This document shows positions 40,827-50,259 of a stretch of DNA of 64,000 nt, in pieces. The stretch covers positions 186,001 to 250,000 of the forward strand of contig OZ242312.1 in the NCBI GenBank assembly GCA_965207805.1, given 5' to 3'. Every line of letters starts with the position of its first letter. Within the stretch, counting starts at the first letter, position 1. A program made the position numbers and the translations under genes. Origin of the DNA: Palauibacter sp965207805 (GTDB lineage Bacteria > Gemmatimonadota > Gemmatimonadetes > Palauibacterales > Palauibacteraceae). The notes under the pieces are model-generated. The model worked only from the letters and a program-made list of their open reading frames with translations, did no database searches and was not told the DNA's origin.

Positions 40827-41495
40827 TCACGCCGCCGCGAGCAGGTCGCAGAAAACGAAGCCGTCCCGTTCCACGACCTCGCCGCGCGCGACCGGGATCG
40901 GCCGGAGCAGGATCGGACCGTCCCACACGAAGGTATGGAACTCTCCGTTCTCCCCGCATGGATCCACATCCTCCGGAAGGTCGGCGACGAAAGTCGCGTC
41001 GAAGGCGCGGCCCGCGAACGAGGCGTCCAGCACCGCCGGGTTGATGCACACCGCGACGGCCTCGAACCCATCCCGGATGAAGGAACGCGCGAGCGCCGCC
41101 GTCGGTTGCTTCCAGATCGGAAAGAGACACTCCAGGCCCGAGGCGGCGAGCTGACGCTCGCGATATTCGCGGAGATCCTCCAGGAAGATGTCTCCGAAGG
41201 CCACGCGACGGATCCCGTCCTCGTAGAGGCGATCGAACGCCTCGCCCATGGCGCGTTCGTAGATCTCGTTGGAAGACTGCGGAGGGACGACGACCTCCAC
41301 CAGCGGGATGCCGATGGCCGCCGCCTGGTCGCGCACGAGCGCGCGCCGCACGCCGTGCATGCTCACCCGGTCGTAGGCGTCGGTCACGGTCGTGATCAGG
41401 GTCTCGACGGTGTAGGTCCCGGACTGCCGGAGCGCGTGCAGGGCCAGGGCGCTGTCCTTGCCGCCGCTGAAGCACATCGCGATCCGTTCGCTCAC
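40827..41495 (-). CDS. PP-loop adenine nucleotide alpha-hydrolase (diphthine-ammonia-ligase-like)
   Basis: A 222-residue protein of the ATP-PPase superfamily resembling archaeal and bacterial relatives of diphthine-ammonia ligase (Dph6, TIGR00290). The PP-loop is CFSGGKDSALALHAL, and the family block RVAFGDIFLEDLREYRERQL is present, followed by FPIWKQPT. The characterised eukaryotic enzyme amidates diphthine, but bacteria lack diphthamide, so the bacterial function is unknown; ATP-dependent amidation or thiolation is likely. It starts with GTG overlapping the preceding stop by four bases (GTGA), placing it in an operon with two membrane proteins. Confidence 0.82.
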   Translation of the reverse strand: MSERIAMCFSGGKDSALALHALRQSGTYTVETLITTVTDAYDRVSMHGVRRALVRDQAAAIGIPLVEVVVPPQSSNEIYERAMGEAFDRLYEDGIRRVAFGDIFLEDLREYRERQLAASGLECLFPIWKQPTAALARSFIRDGFEAVAVCINPAVLDASFAGRAFDATFVADLPEDVDPCGENGEFHTFVWDGPILLRPIPVARGEVVERDGFVFCDLLAAA

Positions 41496-43027
41496 CCCAG
41501 AACCGTCGCCTGGAACGCGCCCGTGAGCACGCGGCCCTCCCGCTTCACCTGAACCCAGATCGTGTACTCGCCCGGCTGGGGGAATGCGAACGGAAACTCG
41601 ACCACGCCGGTGGGGGCGTCCATCCCGCCGCCCGCCATCGGCGATCCGGCAGGCGCGAGCACCGAGAGCGACCCCATCGAGATCGTGCCCGCGGGATGCA
41701 GGTGCACGAACACGGCCCCGTCGTCCCGCGTGAGCGCGGCGTGGCTGAGCATTCCCATGTAGGGCTCCAGCTCGGCCGGCTTCTCGTCGGGGTCCCAGAG
41801 CCTGAAGGCGAGAACCGTCTCTTCGTCGACCCGAAGTTCCTGATCCCCCTGCCATTCGAGGATCGAACCGTCGTCCAGCCGCGTCTCCGAGCCAGGCCCG
41901 GAGAGAGCCATCGGAACGCCCGTCCAAGCCGAGTCGTCCGGGTCGCGCGGCAGGCCCGCGGCCGCCTCGGGCCGTAAGTCCTGCGCCTCGGGGCCCGCGA
42001 CGCCCTCCTCGCGGGCCGCCGCCTCCGAAACCGCCAGCGTCGCTGCGTCAACGATCACCGTGTCGACGACCGTCTGCGCGAAACCGGATTCCTGGACGAT
42101 GTCGCCGTAGATGCGGTACTCGCCCGGCGGCAGATCCGGCCACGGGACGCGGAAGGTGGACGGGTCCACGGGGACGGGGTGCACATGCGCGAACGCGTCC
42201 ATGCCCGGCGCCCCGACCACGAACATGTGCATGAGCTTGCCGTGGTCGGGCACGAGCGGGCTCCAGTTTCGGCCCCCCCAGGCGGGATCGGTGATCGCGA
42301 TCTCGAGGACGGGAACCCCTCCGTCGCGCACGATCGCGCCCTCCACGGCGAGCCGCTCGAAGATCCCGCTGCGGACCTCCCGGTCGACCGCCTCCCACCA
42401 CGCGTTCCCCAAGTAGAGGAAGCCCGCCATCCCAACGGCGGTGAGGGCCATGGCGATCCGGGCGCGGCGACGCCGCACGGAACCCACCGTCTCACCGGCC
42501 GGGACCTGGCTCTCGCGCACCGCGGCCCCCGTGATCGAGACGACGCCGGCGACGAGAAGAAGCCCCAGCGCGGCGAGGATCCACCCGAGACCCGGCGGCA
42601 GGTCGCGCACGCCGAGCATGACCGAGGTCACCGGGACCGAAACCTCGCCGCTTCCCCGACTCCCCTCCACCGCGACCTCCACCCGGTACGCGCCCACCGT
42701 CATGAGCCACAGCTCGGCGGCGTACAATTCCGGATCGCCCGCCACGGGCACGGCCTCGTCGGGAGGCGGTGCCCCGCCTTCCGGGGCCGCGTCCCAGCGG
42801 ACGGGGCGCACGGTCACGAGGTCCGCCCCGCCGCCCGACACGCGGACGGAGATCTCCGCCAGCCCCGGAATGACCTCGGGGGGACGGATGACGACGGACA
42901 CGGGGTAGGGGCCCGCCTCGCCCGAGAAGAACACGTTGTTGCTCCCCACGTGCCCCGTCGCCACGACGTACAGCCCGGCGACGAACGCCGCCGCGCGCAT
43001 CAGCCGGGCCGCCCGGCCGCGCCTCAC
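41492..43027 (-). CDS. Membrane-anchored beta-domain protein of unknown function
   Basis: A 511-residue protein. It has an N-terminal signal or anchor (AAAFVAGLYVVATG), a beta-rich domain with a NNVFFSGEAGPYPVSVVIRPP motif resembling FixH/YtkA-like modules, two adjacent membrane helices at about residues 185-205 and 230-250, then two more extracytoplasmic beta domains. These carry repeated His clusters: KLMHMFVV, FAHVHPVPVDPSTF, HAALTRDDGAVFVHLHPAG and an Ala/Met-rich SPMAGGGMD. Such clusters could bind copper or another metal. The start is probably GTG at 43027, overlapping the upstream stop by four bases; ATG at 43000 is the alternative. No function is established. Confidence 0.75.
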   Translation of the reverse strand: MRRGRAARLMRAAAFVAGLYVVATGHVGSNNVFFSGEAGPYPVSVVIRPPEVIPGLAEISVRVSGGGADLVTVRPVRWDAAPEGGAPPPDEAVPVAGDPELYAAELWLMTVGAYRVEVAVEGSRGSGEVSVPVTSVMLGVRDLPPGLGWILAALGLLLVAGVVSITGAAVRESQVPAGETVGSVRRRRARIAMALTAVGMAGFLYLGNAWWEAVDREVRSGIFERLAVEGAIVRDGGVPVLEIAITDPAWGGRNWSPLVPDHGKLMHMFVVGAPGMDAFAHVHPVPVDPSTFRVPWPDLPPGEYRIYGDIVQESGFAQTVVDTVIVDAATLAVSEAAAREEGVAGPEAQDLRPEAAAGLPRDPDDSAWTGVPMALSGPGSETRLDDGSILEWQGDQELRVDEETVLAFRLWDPDEKPAELEPYMGMLSHAALTRDDGAVFVHLHPAGTISMGSLSVLAPAGSPMAGGGMDAPTGVVEFPFAFPQPGEYTIWVQVKREGRVLTGAFQATVLG

Positions 43028-44244
43028 CGGCGGACGCGCAGCCACCAGTTCCCCAGCCACAGGCCCGAGCGGGCCGAGACGAACGCGATCGGCAGCGCCC
43101 ACCACGCCGCAGCCAGAAAGCGCGAGGCCGAGAACTCGCCCCCGAGGAACTGGCCGCCGTGCCAGAACACATTCTCCCAGTCGCCCGGCGCCGCCGTGTA
43201 GCCCCACGTGTTGCCCTGGAAGAAGTAGTTCCGCGCCCCCTCCGAGAGCATGAAGTCGGCGAACACCCACTGAATCAAGCCGAGGATGGCTACGAAGGCG
43301 ACGCCGCCCACGGCCGCGATGCGCCAGTCCGCCGAGGCTCGCTCCGGCGCCTCTCCCGGCGCCGAATGCCGCCGCAGCAAGAGGTCGATCACGATCGCGG
43401 GCGCGAACAGGAGAAGCGGGAACTCGGGCGCCACCATGTGGGTGACCGGGCGCAGGATCGGCGCCAGCATCGGCTCCGCCGGGAAGAGCGGCAGCACCCA
43501 CATCATCGCCAGCGAGACCCCCGTGTAGAGCAGCGTCGCGCACGTCGCGGGCCAGCGCATCTGCCCGGCCCGGCCGATGGCGAAGAGGAGAACCGGGAAG
43601 AGCGCCGCCATGATGAGGTGGAACGTCGCCCCGTGCATCTGGTTGGGGAACGTGTACTCCATGAGCAGCACGGAGAGCGACAGGATCAGCATCGCGGCGC
43701 TGAACACGTACGCCCACGCAAGCTTGCGCCGGCCCGTCTCCGAGGCGCGGTTGTGCCACGACAGCGCCATCAGCAGGGCGCCGACCTGGATCGCATAGAT
43801 TCCAAGCGCGAGGACGACGTGGGGCGGGCTCAGGATCTCGACATCGAGCCCGTACGCGTTGTGCCACCAGTCGTCGAGCGGCGCGGACGCGAGCATGGCG
43901 ATCGCGCCCCAGATCGCCACCCACGCCCCGAGCGGCGCCCGGAAACCCCACAACCGCACGGAACGCCCCACTTCCCCGTCCGTCCCGGAGAACGTCGTCT
44001 TGAGCGCGAGCCACCCGCACGACAGCCCCGCCGCCAGTCCGCCCGCGTAGACCAGAATGTGAGCGGGCGTGAAGAGCGTGTCGCGCCCGATCGTCCGGTG
44101 CCAGGAGATGTCCCACGTGATGCCCACGATCACGGCCGCCGACGCGAACAGGACCGCGCTCAGATACCACGGAATGCTGTCCGCCGACTCCACTGCGGCT
44201 TCGCGTTCCGCGAAGACCGAGGCCGGTGCCACCGTCGATTCCAT
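43024..44244 (-). CDS. Multi-spanning membrane protein of unknown function, His/Trp-rich
   Basis: A 406-residue protein with about ten predicted spans. Notable motifs lie at helix ends: WDISWHRTIGRDTLF, then PAHILVYAGG, DDWWHNAYGLD, PPHVVLALGIY and FPNQMHGATFHLIMAAL. The repeated His, Asp and Trp residues suggest a metal- or heme-binding or redox-linked membrane protein, but I do not recognise a characterised family. Its stop overlaps the next gene by four bases (GTGA), and the beta-domain protein plus a PP-loop enzyme follow in the same operon. It is divergent from the serine hydrolase at 44353. Confidence 0.75.
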   Translation of the reverse strand: MESTVAPASVFAEREAAVESADSIPWYLSAVLFASAAVIVGITWDISWHRTIGRDTLFTPAHILVYAGGLAAGLSCGWLALKTTFSGTDGEVGRSVRLWGFRAPLGAWVAIWGAIAMLASAPLDDWWHNAYGLDVEILSPPHVVLALGIYAIQVGALLMALSWHNRASETGRRKLAWAYVFSAAMLILSLSVLLMEYTFPNQMHGATFHLIMAALFPVLLFAIGRAGQMRWPATCATLLYTGVSLAMMWVLPLFPAEPMLAPILRPVTHMVAPEFPLLLFAPAIVIDLLLRRHSAPGEAPERASADWRIAAVGGVAFVAILGLIQWVFADFMLSEGARNYFFQGNTWGYTAAPGDWENVFWHGGQFLGGEFSASRFLAAAWWALPIAFVSARSGLWLGNWWLRVRR

Positions 44245-44352
44245 CGAAATCCTCTCTCCGGCGCCTCGCGAACGACGAACGCCGAGCTATCGACACGTTT
44301 ACGCTGCCGCCCGAAGATAGGTCTGGTTCAACCGAGATGCAGGAGATTCCAC

Positions 44353-45792
44353 GTGAGACTGGAGAGATTCGCGATCCTCGCCCTCGGGGTCGCCGGCTGC
44401 GCCCCTTCGGACCCGACATCGGCCCCCGCCGCCTCCGGTTCGTCCCCCGGCTCGCTTTCGGCGGACCAGGTCGACGCGATTCACGCCATCGCCACCGCGT
44501 CGATCGAGGCGGGTCGCACCGCCGGCATGTCGATCGCCGTCGTGCGCGGGACGGACACGCTCCTGATCGAGGAGTTCGGTCACGCCGACCTCGAGCTGGG
44601 CGTGCTCACGCCGCCGGACGCCGTCTACGAAGTCGGATCCGTGACCAAGCAGTTCACGGCAGCGGCCGTTCTTCTCCTGCAGGAGGAAGGGAAGCTCTCC
44701 CTCGACGACCCGCTCACGAGGTGGCTGCCCGACTACCCCGTCGGGGACCGCACCGTCACCGTCCGCCAGCTCCTCGACCACACCTCGGGCATCAAGGGGT
44801 ACACCGAGATGGAGCATCTGTGGGTCGAACTCGCTCCCCTCGACCTCCCCCGGGACACGCTCGTCACGCTCTTCTCCGCCGAGCCGTTCGAGTTCGAGCC
44901 CGGCACGGCGATGACCTACAACAACTCGGGCTACTTCCTCGCCGGGCTCGTCATCGAGGCGGCGAGCGGGATGAGCTACGAGGACTTCGTCGAGGAGCGC
45001 CTCTTCGGCGAGGCGGGGATGGAGAACTCCCGTTACTGCCACAAGGACGAACTCACCCCGAACCGCGCGAAGGGGTACGAGCCGCGCGACGACGGGCTGC
45101 ACCCGGCGCCCTACCTGGACCACCAGTGGCCCTACGCCGCGGGATCGCTCTGCTCCACGGTGCGCGACCTCGTCGCCTGGAATCAGGCCCTCCACGGAGA
45201 CGGCGAGGGCGGCGAGATCCTGACTCCCGACAGCTACCGACTGATGATCACGCCGGAGCCCCTGCTCGACGGCACCGACCTGCGCTACGCGAAGGGCCTC
45301 GCAATCACGGATCGGGACGGAACGCCGCGCATCGGGCACGGGGGCGGGATCTTCGGCTACGTCACCGACCTGCGCTACGTGCCGTCGGAGGACCTGTCCA
45401 TCGCCGTGCTCATCAACACGGCCGGAGGTGCCTCGTCCGGCGGGATCGCGGGCCGGGTCGAAGACGTGGTGCTCGGAGCGCTGGCCGAGCCCGCCGCGGC
45501 CCCCTTCGAAGGCGATCCCTCGCCCTACACGGGCCAGTACGAGGGCCCGGCCCGGGGCCAGCGCATCACCGCGACGGTGGCTGCCGACGGCGGACAACTG
45601 ACGATCGATACCGGAGGCGGCGAGCCGGCCACCCTGTCGTGGCTGGGCGGCGACGAGTTCGCCGACGGGCGGACCCGCTACCGCTTCATCCGGGACGGAG
45701 ATTCCGACGGCGCCGGCGGCGGAGCCTCCTTCGATGAACTTCGGATGGACGTCGTATCGGGACACTTCGTGCTGCGGAGGGTGACGCCGTGA
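44353..45792 (+). CDS. Beta-lactamase-fold serine hydrolase (class C/esterase type) lipoprotein
   Basis: A 479-residue serine hydrolase. A lipobox follows a short hydrophobic signal (FAILALGVAGCAPSD). The nucleophile motif SxxK is SVTK in YEVGSVTKQFTAAAV, the second motif YxN is in MTYNNSGYFLAG, and HGGGIFGYVTDLR corresponds to the KTG-type third motif. The C-terminal 100 residues form an extra beta domain (SPYTGQYEGPARGQ). Relatives are DD-peptidases, esterases and aminopeptidases; true lactamase activity is unlikely. GTG at 44353 has AGGAG seven bases upstream. It overlaps the DUF885 gene by four bases. Confidence 0.88.
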   Translation: MRLERFAILALGVAGCAPSDPTSAPAASGSSPGSLSADQVDAIHAIATASIEAGRTAGMSIAVVRGTDTLLIEEFGHADLELGVLTPPDAVYEVGSVTKQFTAAAVLLLQEEGKLSLDDPLTRWLPDYPVGDRTVTVRQLLDHTSGIKGYTEMEHLWVELAPLDLPRDTLVTLFSAEPFEFEPGTAMTYNNSGYFLAGLVIEAASGMSYEDFVEERLFGEAGMENSRYCHKDELTPNRAKGYEPRDDGLHPAPYLDHQWPYAAGSLCSTVRDLVAWNQALHGDGEGGEILTPDSYRLMITPEPLLDGTDLRYAKGLAITDRDGTPRIGHGGGIFGYVTDLRYVPSEDLSIAVLINTAGGASSGGIAGRVEDVVLGALAEPAAAPFEGDPSPYTGQYEGPARGQRITATVAADGGQLTIDTGGGEPATLSWLGGDEFADGRTRYRFIRDGDSDGAGGGASFDELRMDVVSGHFVLRRVTP

Positions 45793-47612
45793 CCGATCCA
45801 CGAAACCTCACTCGCAGCGCGGGACGCGTTCTCACCGGAGGACCGATCCTCGCCATCGCCGTTCACGCCGCCATGTCGGCCACCTTCGCCACGCCCGCCG
45901 CGGCCCAGGATCTGACACCGCTCGTCGGCGCGCAGACGAGCGAACTCGCGGCCGTCGTGGAGCGCTACAGCACCGACCGGACGGCCCTCGGCCGGCGCTG
46001 GGCCGTCCCCTACTCGCCGGAGCGCAACGCGCGGTTCCGCGACTTCTTCTCCGGTTGGCAGCGAGAGATCGACGCGCTCGACTTCGAGGCGCTGAGTCTC
46101 GAGGGGCGGGTGGACTACGTCCTCCTCCTCAACGAACTGCGCTATCGGCTCGACCTCCTGAAGCGCGAGGCGGGGCTCGCTGCCGAGATGGACGAATTCA
46201 TCTCCTTCACCTCGCTCATCGTGGAACTGGAGGAGCGCCGACGGAGCCGGGAGCTGGTGGAGTCGGAGTCCGCCGCGGCCCGTCTCGCGGAGCTGCCGTC
46301 CGAAATCGAAGCCGCCCGCGCCGAGGTCGAGGCCCGGCTCGAAAGCGGGGAAGATGTCTCGCGGATCGTCGCGCTGCGGGCGGTCACGGCGCTGGCCGAG
46401 CGCACGCGGCTCCTCGAGGACTGGTACGAGCACTACGCCGGCTACGACCCCGTCTTCACCTGGTGGAACGAGGATCCCTACGCGCGCGCGAAGACCGCGC
46501 TCGACGGTTACGCGACCTTCCTCCGGGAGACGGTGATCGGCTATCGGGCGGGCGAAGACGAACCCATCGTCGGCGACCCGATCGGAGCGGAGGGTCTCGC
46601 CGCGGACCTGCGCCACGAGATGATCCCGTACACGCCCGAGGAGTTGATTGCGATCGCGGAGCGGGAATATGCCTGGTGCGAGGAGCGGATGATCGAGGCG
46701 TCGCGGGAACTCGGCTACGGGGACGACTGGCGGGCGGCGCTCGAGTACGTGAAGACGCTGCACCGCGACCCCGGCGACCAGCCGCAGATGATCCGGGAAC
46801 TCGCCGATGAGGCGCTCGCCTTCGTCACCGAGCGCGACCTCGTCACCGTGCCTCCGCTCGCCGACGAGATCTGGCGCATCGAGATGATGTCCCCCGAGCG
46901 CCAGAAGGTGTCGCCGTTCTTCCTCGGCGGGGAGGTGATCCAGGTCTCCTTCCCCACGGATGGGATGGAACACGAGTACAAGCTCATGAGCATGCGGGGG
47001 AACAACGAACACTTCTCCCGCGCGACCGTGCACCACGAACTCATCCCGGGACATCACCTGCAGGGGTTCATGACGAGCCGCTTCAACTCCCATCGGCGCG
47101 CGTTCTCGACGCCGTTCTGGGGCGAGGGGTGGGCGCTCTACTGGGAGATGCTGCTGTGGGATCTCGACTTTCCGTCGACCCCCGAGGACCGCATCGGGAT
47201 GCTGTTCTGGCGCATGCACCGCACGGCCCGGATCATCTTCTCCCTCTCCTTCCACCTCGAGCGCATGACCCCGCAGGAGGCCATCGACTTCCTCGTCGAG
47301 CGCGTGGGGCACGAGCGCGCGAACGCCGAGGCGGAGGTGCGGCGCAGCTTCAACGGCTCCTACTCGCCGCTCTACCAGGTCGCCTACATGATCGGCGGGC
47401 TCCAGATCCGGGCCCTGCACGAACAGCTCGTGCAGTCGGGGGAGATGACGGACCGCGCCTTCCACGACGCGATCCTCCGGGGCGGCCGCATGCCGATCGA
47501 GATGGTGCGTGCCCGCCTGCTCGGCGAGGCGCCGCCGAAGGACTTCGAGTCGGCGTGGCGCTTCCAGGGCGACCCGCTACGCCGCATCACCTCCGAGGAG
47601 CCGACCTCGTAG
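45789..47612 (+). CDS. DUF885 family exported metallopeptidase-like protein
   Basis: A 607-residue DUF885 protein with a signal peptide (cleavage likely after TPAAAQDL). The family motif VHHELIPGHHLQGFM supplies a HExxH-like arrangement (His-Glu-Leu-Ile-Pro-Gly-His) and a distal Glu lies in TPFWGEGWALYWEML. FNGSYSPLYQVAYMIGGLQIRAL matches the family C-terminus. Members are predicted peptidases. GTG overlaps the preceding gene's stop, so the two are coupled. A dipeptidyl-peptidase-like gene starts 50 bases later. A role in extracytoplasmic peptide degradation is inferred. Confidence 0.88.
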   Translation: MTDPRNLTRSAGRVLTGGPILAIAVHAAMSATFATPAAAQDLTPLVGAQTSELAAVVERYSTDRTALGRRWAVPYSPERNARFRDFFSGWQREIDALDFEALSLEGRVDYVLLLNELRYRLDLLKREAGLAAEMDEFISFTSLIVELEERRRSRELVESESAAARLAELPSEIEAARAEVEARLESGEDVSRIVALRAVTALAERTRLLEDWYEHYAGYDPVFTWWNEDPYARAKTALDGYATFLRETVIGYRAGEDEPIVGDPIGAEGLAADLRHEMIPYTPEELIAIAEREYAWCEERMIEASRELGYGDDWRAALEYVKTLHRDPGDQPQMIRELADEALAFVTERDLVTVPPLADEIWRIEMMSPERQKVSPFFLGGEVIQVSFPTDGMEHEYKLMSMRGNNEHFSRATVHHELIPGHHLQGFMTSRFNSHRRAFSTPFWGEGWALYWEMLLWDLDFPSTPEDRIGMLFWRMHRTARIIFSLSFHLERMTPQEAIDFLVERVGHERANAEAEVRRSFNGSYSPLYQVAYMIGGLQIRALHEQLVQSGEMTDRAFHDAILRGGRMPIEMVRARLLGEAPPKDFESAWRFQGDPLRRITSEEPTS

Positions 47613-47662
47613 CGGACCGAACCCGCAGGAAACCGCGAACTGACGCGCTGAAAGGACGACCC

Positions 47663-49579
47663 ATGGCTCGCGACCCGCATAAGACGGTGATCACCGGCAT
47701 CCTCCTCGTTCTTGGCGCCGCGGCCAGCGGCGGAAGCGAGTTGCACGCGCAGAACGGCGGCGAGGAGGGCGCCCTCTCGATCAACCAGCTCCTCTCCATC
47801 GAGTCCGTCGTCGGGGGCGCGCCCGCCTGGTCGCCCGACGGCTCGACCATCCTGTTCGAGTCGGGGCTCACCGGCGGGCTCATGACCCTGCCGCCCGAAG
47901 GCGGCTTCCCCACGCGGGTGCCGGTGGACATGGGCGGCTCCGGCCACTTCCTCACGTCGCAGATGCCGGGCTGGTCGCCCTCCGGGACGTGGATCTCCTA
48001 CGTGTCGGACAAGAGCGGCGCCCCCGAGATCTGGCTCTGGTCGACCCGCGACGGTGCCGACCTCCAACTCACGGATCTCGGCGCCCGGATCAACTCGATG
48101 AGCTGGTCCCCGGACGAGCGCTCGATCGTCTTCGCCGGCGACCGCTACGGGAACTACGACATCTGGAAGGTGGATGTCGCCACCCGGCGAGTGGACCGCA
48201 TCACCGAGGACAAGCGCTACGAGGTCTTCCCCACCTGGACGCCGGACTCCCGCCACATCCTCTACGTCCGTCTCGACGATGCATGGGAGGACCACGACGT
48301 GATCGAGGTCGACGGCACGGGCGGCAGCCCGCGCACGTTGATCGAGGACCGCGACTTCTTCGACTACGGTGCGGGCGCGACCTTCGGCTACCCGAGCGTG
48401 TCCCCGGATGGAGGCTCGATCCTCTTCCGCTCCCACCGGAGCGGCTGGATCAACTACTGGCTCGCGCCGCGGGATGGGGGAGATCCGCGTCCCGTCGCGC
48501 CGGCCGAGGCCGACCAGAGCGCCGCCGCATGGTCCCCCGACGGGCGCTGGATCGCCTACACCGAGAACCACAACGGGCACCACGACCTTCGCGTGGTATC
48601 GGCGGGCGGGGGCGAGCCGCGGGTGCTCGTGTCGCCGAAGGGGGGCGTCGCGTCGAGCCCCTCCTGGTCTCCGGACGGCCAGGCGATCGCATATCTGCAG
48701 GAGGACCTGCTGAGCCCGCGCGACCTCCACGTCGTGTCGCTCGAGGACGGGAGCAGTCTGCAACTCACCTCCTCCATGCCGGCCGGCAACTTCGACGCCC
48801 GGCTCGTCGCGCCGGAGAAGATCCGCTACGAGAGCACGGACGGGTACTCGATCCCGGCCTATCTCTACCGGCCGCCGGGCGCCGCGGCCGGGAACGGTCT
48901 GCCGGGCGTGATGTGGATCCACGGGGGTCCCACATCGCAGTTCCACGACACCTTCCAGCAGCACGTGCAGTTCTTCGTCCAGCGGGGATACGTCGTGCTG
49001 CTGCCCAACATCCGCGGGAGTTCCGGCTACGGGAAGGACTTCGCCGACGGGAACAACGGCTGCTGGGGGCATTGCGACCTCGAGGATGTCGTCGCGGGCG
49101 CGGACTACCTGCGGGCGCTCCCGGAGGTCGACCCGGAGCGGATCGGGATCACCGGGACGAGCTACGGCGGCGTGATGAGCATGTACGCCGTGGCCTTCGC
49201 GCCGGACGCCTTCCGCGCCGCGATCCCGGGCTCGGGCTACACGGACTGGGTCCACTTCTACCACGGCGAGAACGAACTCCGGCACATCAAGCTGCTCGAC
49301 CACGAACTCGGCCCGTTCCAGACGAGCGAGCACGTGTGGAGCCACAGTTCGTCGATCTCGCATGTCGCCGACGTCTCCACGCCGATCCTCCTCGTGCACG
49401 GCGTGGGCCGGTATCCCGGGTCCGACCAGTCCGAGATTTTCGCGGGGGCGCTGGAGAACTACTACAAGCCGTTCCAGTACAAGACGTATCCCAACGAGAA
49501 CTACTACGTGTACGGGAAGGGGAACCGCCGCCAGATGCTCCTCGACATGCTCGACTTCTTCGAGCAGTTCCTGAGGTGA
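47663..49579 (+). CDS. S9 family peptidase (DPP-IV/DPP5-like), catalytic His replaced
   Basis: A 638-residue exported peptidase with a signal peptide (ITGILLVLGAAASG), a beta-propeller built from repeats such as APAWSPDGSTILF, MSWSPDERSIVF and AAWSPDGRWIAYT, and a C-terminal alpha/beta-hydrolase domain. The nucleophile is Ser500 in GITGTSYGGVMSMYA, and the Asp region LLVHGVGRYPGSDQ is present. The catalytic His position, expected in a FPDENH-type segment, reads YPNENYYV, with Tyr614 where His is normal. So either the triad is completed differently or the protein is inactive. ATG at 47663 has AAAGGA about seven bases upstream. It overlaps the cyclophilin gene by four bases. Confidence 0.87.
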   Translation: MARDPHKTVITGILLVLGAAASGGSELHAQNGGEEGALSINQLLSIESVVGGAPAWSPDGSTILFESGLTGGLMTLPPEGGFPTRVPVDMGGSGHFLTSQMPGWSPSGTWISYVSDKSGAPEIWLWSTRDGADLQLTDLGARINSMSWSPDERSIVFAGDRYGNYDIWKVDVATRRVDRITEDKRYEVFPTWTPDSRHILYVRLDDAWEDHDVIEVDGTGGSPRTLIEDRDFFDYGAGATFGYPSVSPDGGSILFRSHRSGWINYWLAPRDGGDPRPVAPAEADQSAAAWSPDGRWIAYTENHNGHHDLRVVSAGGGEPRVLVSPKGGVASSPSWSPDGQAIAYLQEDLLSPRDLHVVSLEDGSSLQLTSSMPAGNFDARLVAPEKIRYESTDGYSIPAYLYRPPGAAAGNGLPGVMWIHGGPTSQFHDTFQQHVQFFVQRGYVVLLPNIRGSSGYGKDFADGNNGCWGHCDLEDVVAGADYLRALPEVDPERIGITGTSYGGVMSMYAVAFAPDAFRAAIPGSGYTDWVHFYHGENELRHIKLLDHELGPFQTSEHVWSHSSSISHVADVSTPILLVHGVGRYPGSDQSEIFAGALENYYKPFQYKTYPNENYYVYGKGNRRQMLLDMLDFFEQFLR

Positions 49580-50220
49580 AGGTCCGGGGGCGCGCCGCGC
49601 CTTTCCTCGCGGCGACCCTGATCCTCGTCTCGGGCTGCGAGCGCGTCGAGCCCGTTCCGGAGGCCGGGGGCGCCGGAACGTCCGTCACGGTCGGCCCGGT
49701 GGAGGTGGCGGTCGAGACAAGCCAGGGGGAGTTCGTCATCGCCGTCCACCGCGAGTGGGCGCCGCTCGGTGCCGAGCGGTTCCTCACCCTGGTCGAATCC
49801 GGCTACTACGATGACGCCCGCTTCCACCGCGTCGTCCCGGACTTCATCGTTCAGTGGGGTCTGGCCGGAGACCCCGCCCTCACCGCCGAATGGATGAACG
49901 CCTACATCCCCGACGATCCCGTCGTCGCCTCCAACACCCGCGGCCGCATCGCCTTCGCCTTCACCGACCCAGGAACCCGCGCCACCCAGGTGTATATCAA
50001 CCTTGTGGACAACGTGCGGCTCGACTCGACGGGATTCGCCCCCTTCGGCGAGGTCGTGAGCGGAATGGAGGTGGTGGATGCGCTCTACTCCGGCTACGGA
50101 GAGAACTCCGGCGGAGGCCTCCGCCGAGGCGACCAGACCCGGATCGTCGCGGCGGGCAATACCTACCTCGACCGCGAATACCCCCTCCTCGACCGCCTGA
50201 TTCGGGCGGTCCCACGCTGA
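49576..50220 (+). CDS. Peptidyl-prolyl isomerase, cyclophilin type, lipoprotein
   Basis: A 214-residue protein with a signal ending at a lipobox Cys (LILVSGCERV). The cyclophilin domain covers residues about 40-190: VETSQGEFVIAVHREWAPLGAERFL, then YYDDARFHRVVPDFIVQWG with the catalytic-site Arg and Phe, and ATQVYINLVDN. It would catalyse proline isomerisation during folding of exported proteins. GTG overlaps the peptidase stop by four bases (GTGA), so it is the last gene of the 44.3-50.2 kb operon. It converges on RNase PH with 39 bases between stops. Confidence 0.87.
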   Translation: MKVRGRAAPFLAATLILVSGCERVEPVPEAGGAGTSVTVGPVEVAVETSQGEFVIAVHREWAPLGAERFLTLVESGYYDDARFHRVVPDFIVQWGLAGDPALTAEWMNAYIPDDPVVASNTRGRIAFAFTDPGTRATQVYINLVDNVRLDSTGFAPFGEVVSGMEVVDALYSGYGENSGGGLRRGDQTRIVAAGNTYLDREYPLLDRLIRAVPR

Positions 50221-50259
50221 CCCTGCCCCTCGTGCCGCCTCCGGAATCGCCCGGAAGCG

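Noticed and set aside
44353..45792. Antibiotic-resistance beta-lactamase call for the serine hydrolase.
   Set aside because: The motifs (SVTK, YNN, HGGG) and the extra C-terminal domain fit the broad class C/esterase/DD-peptidase group; nothing points to lactam hydrolysis specifically.
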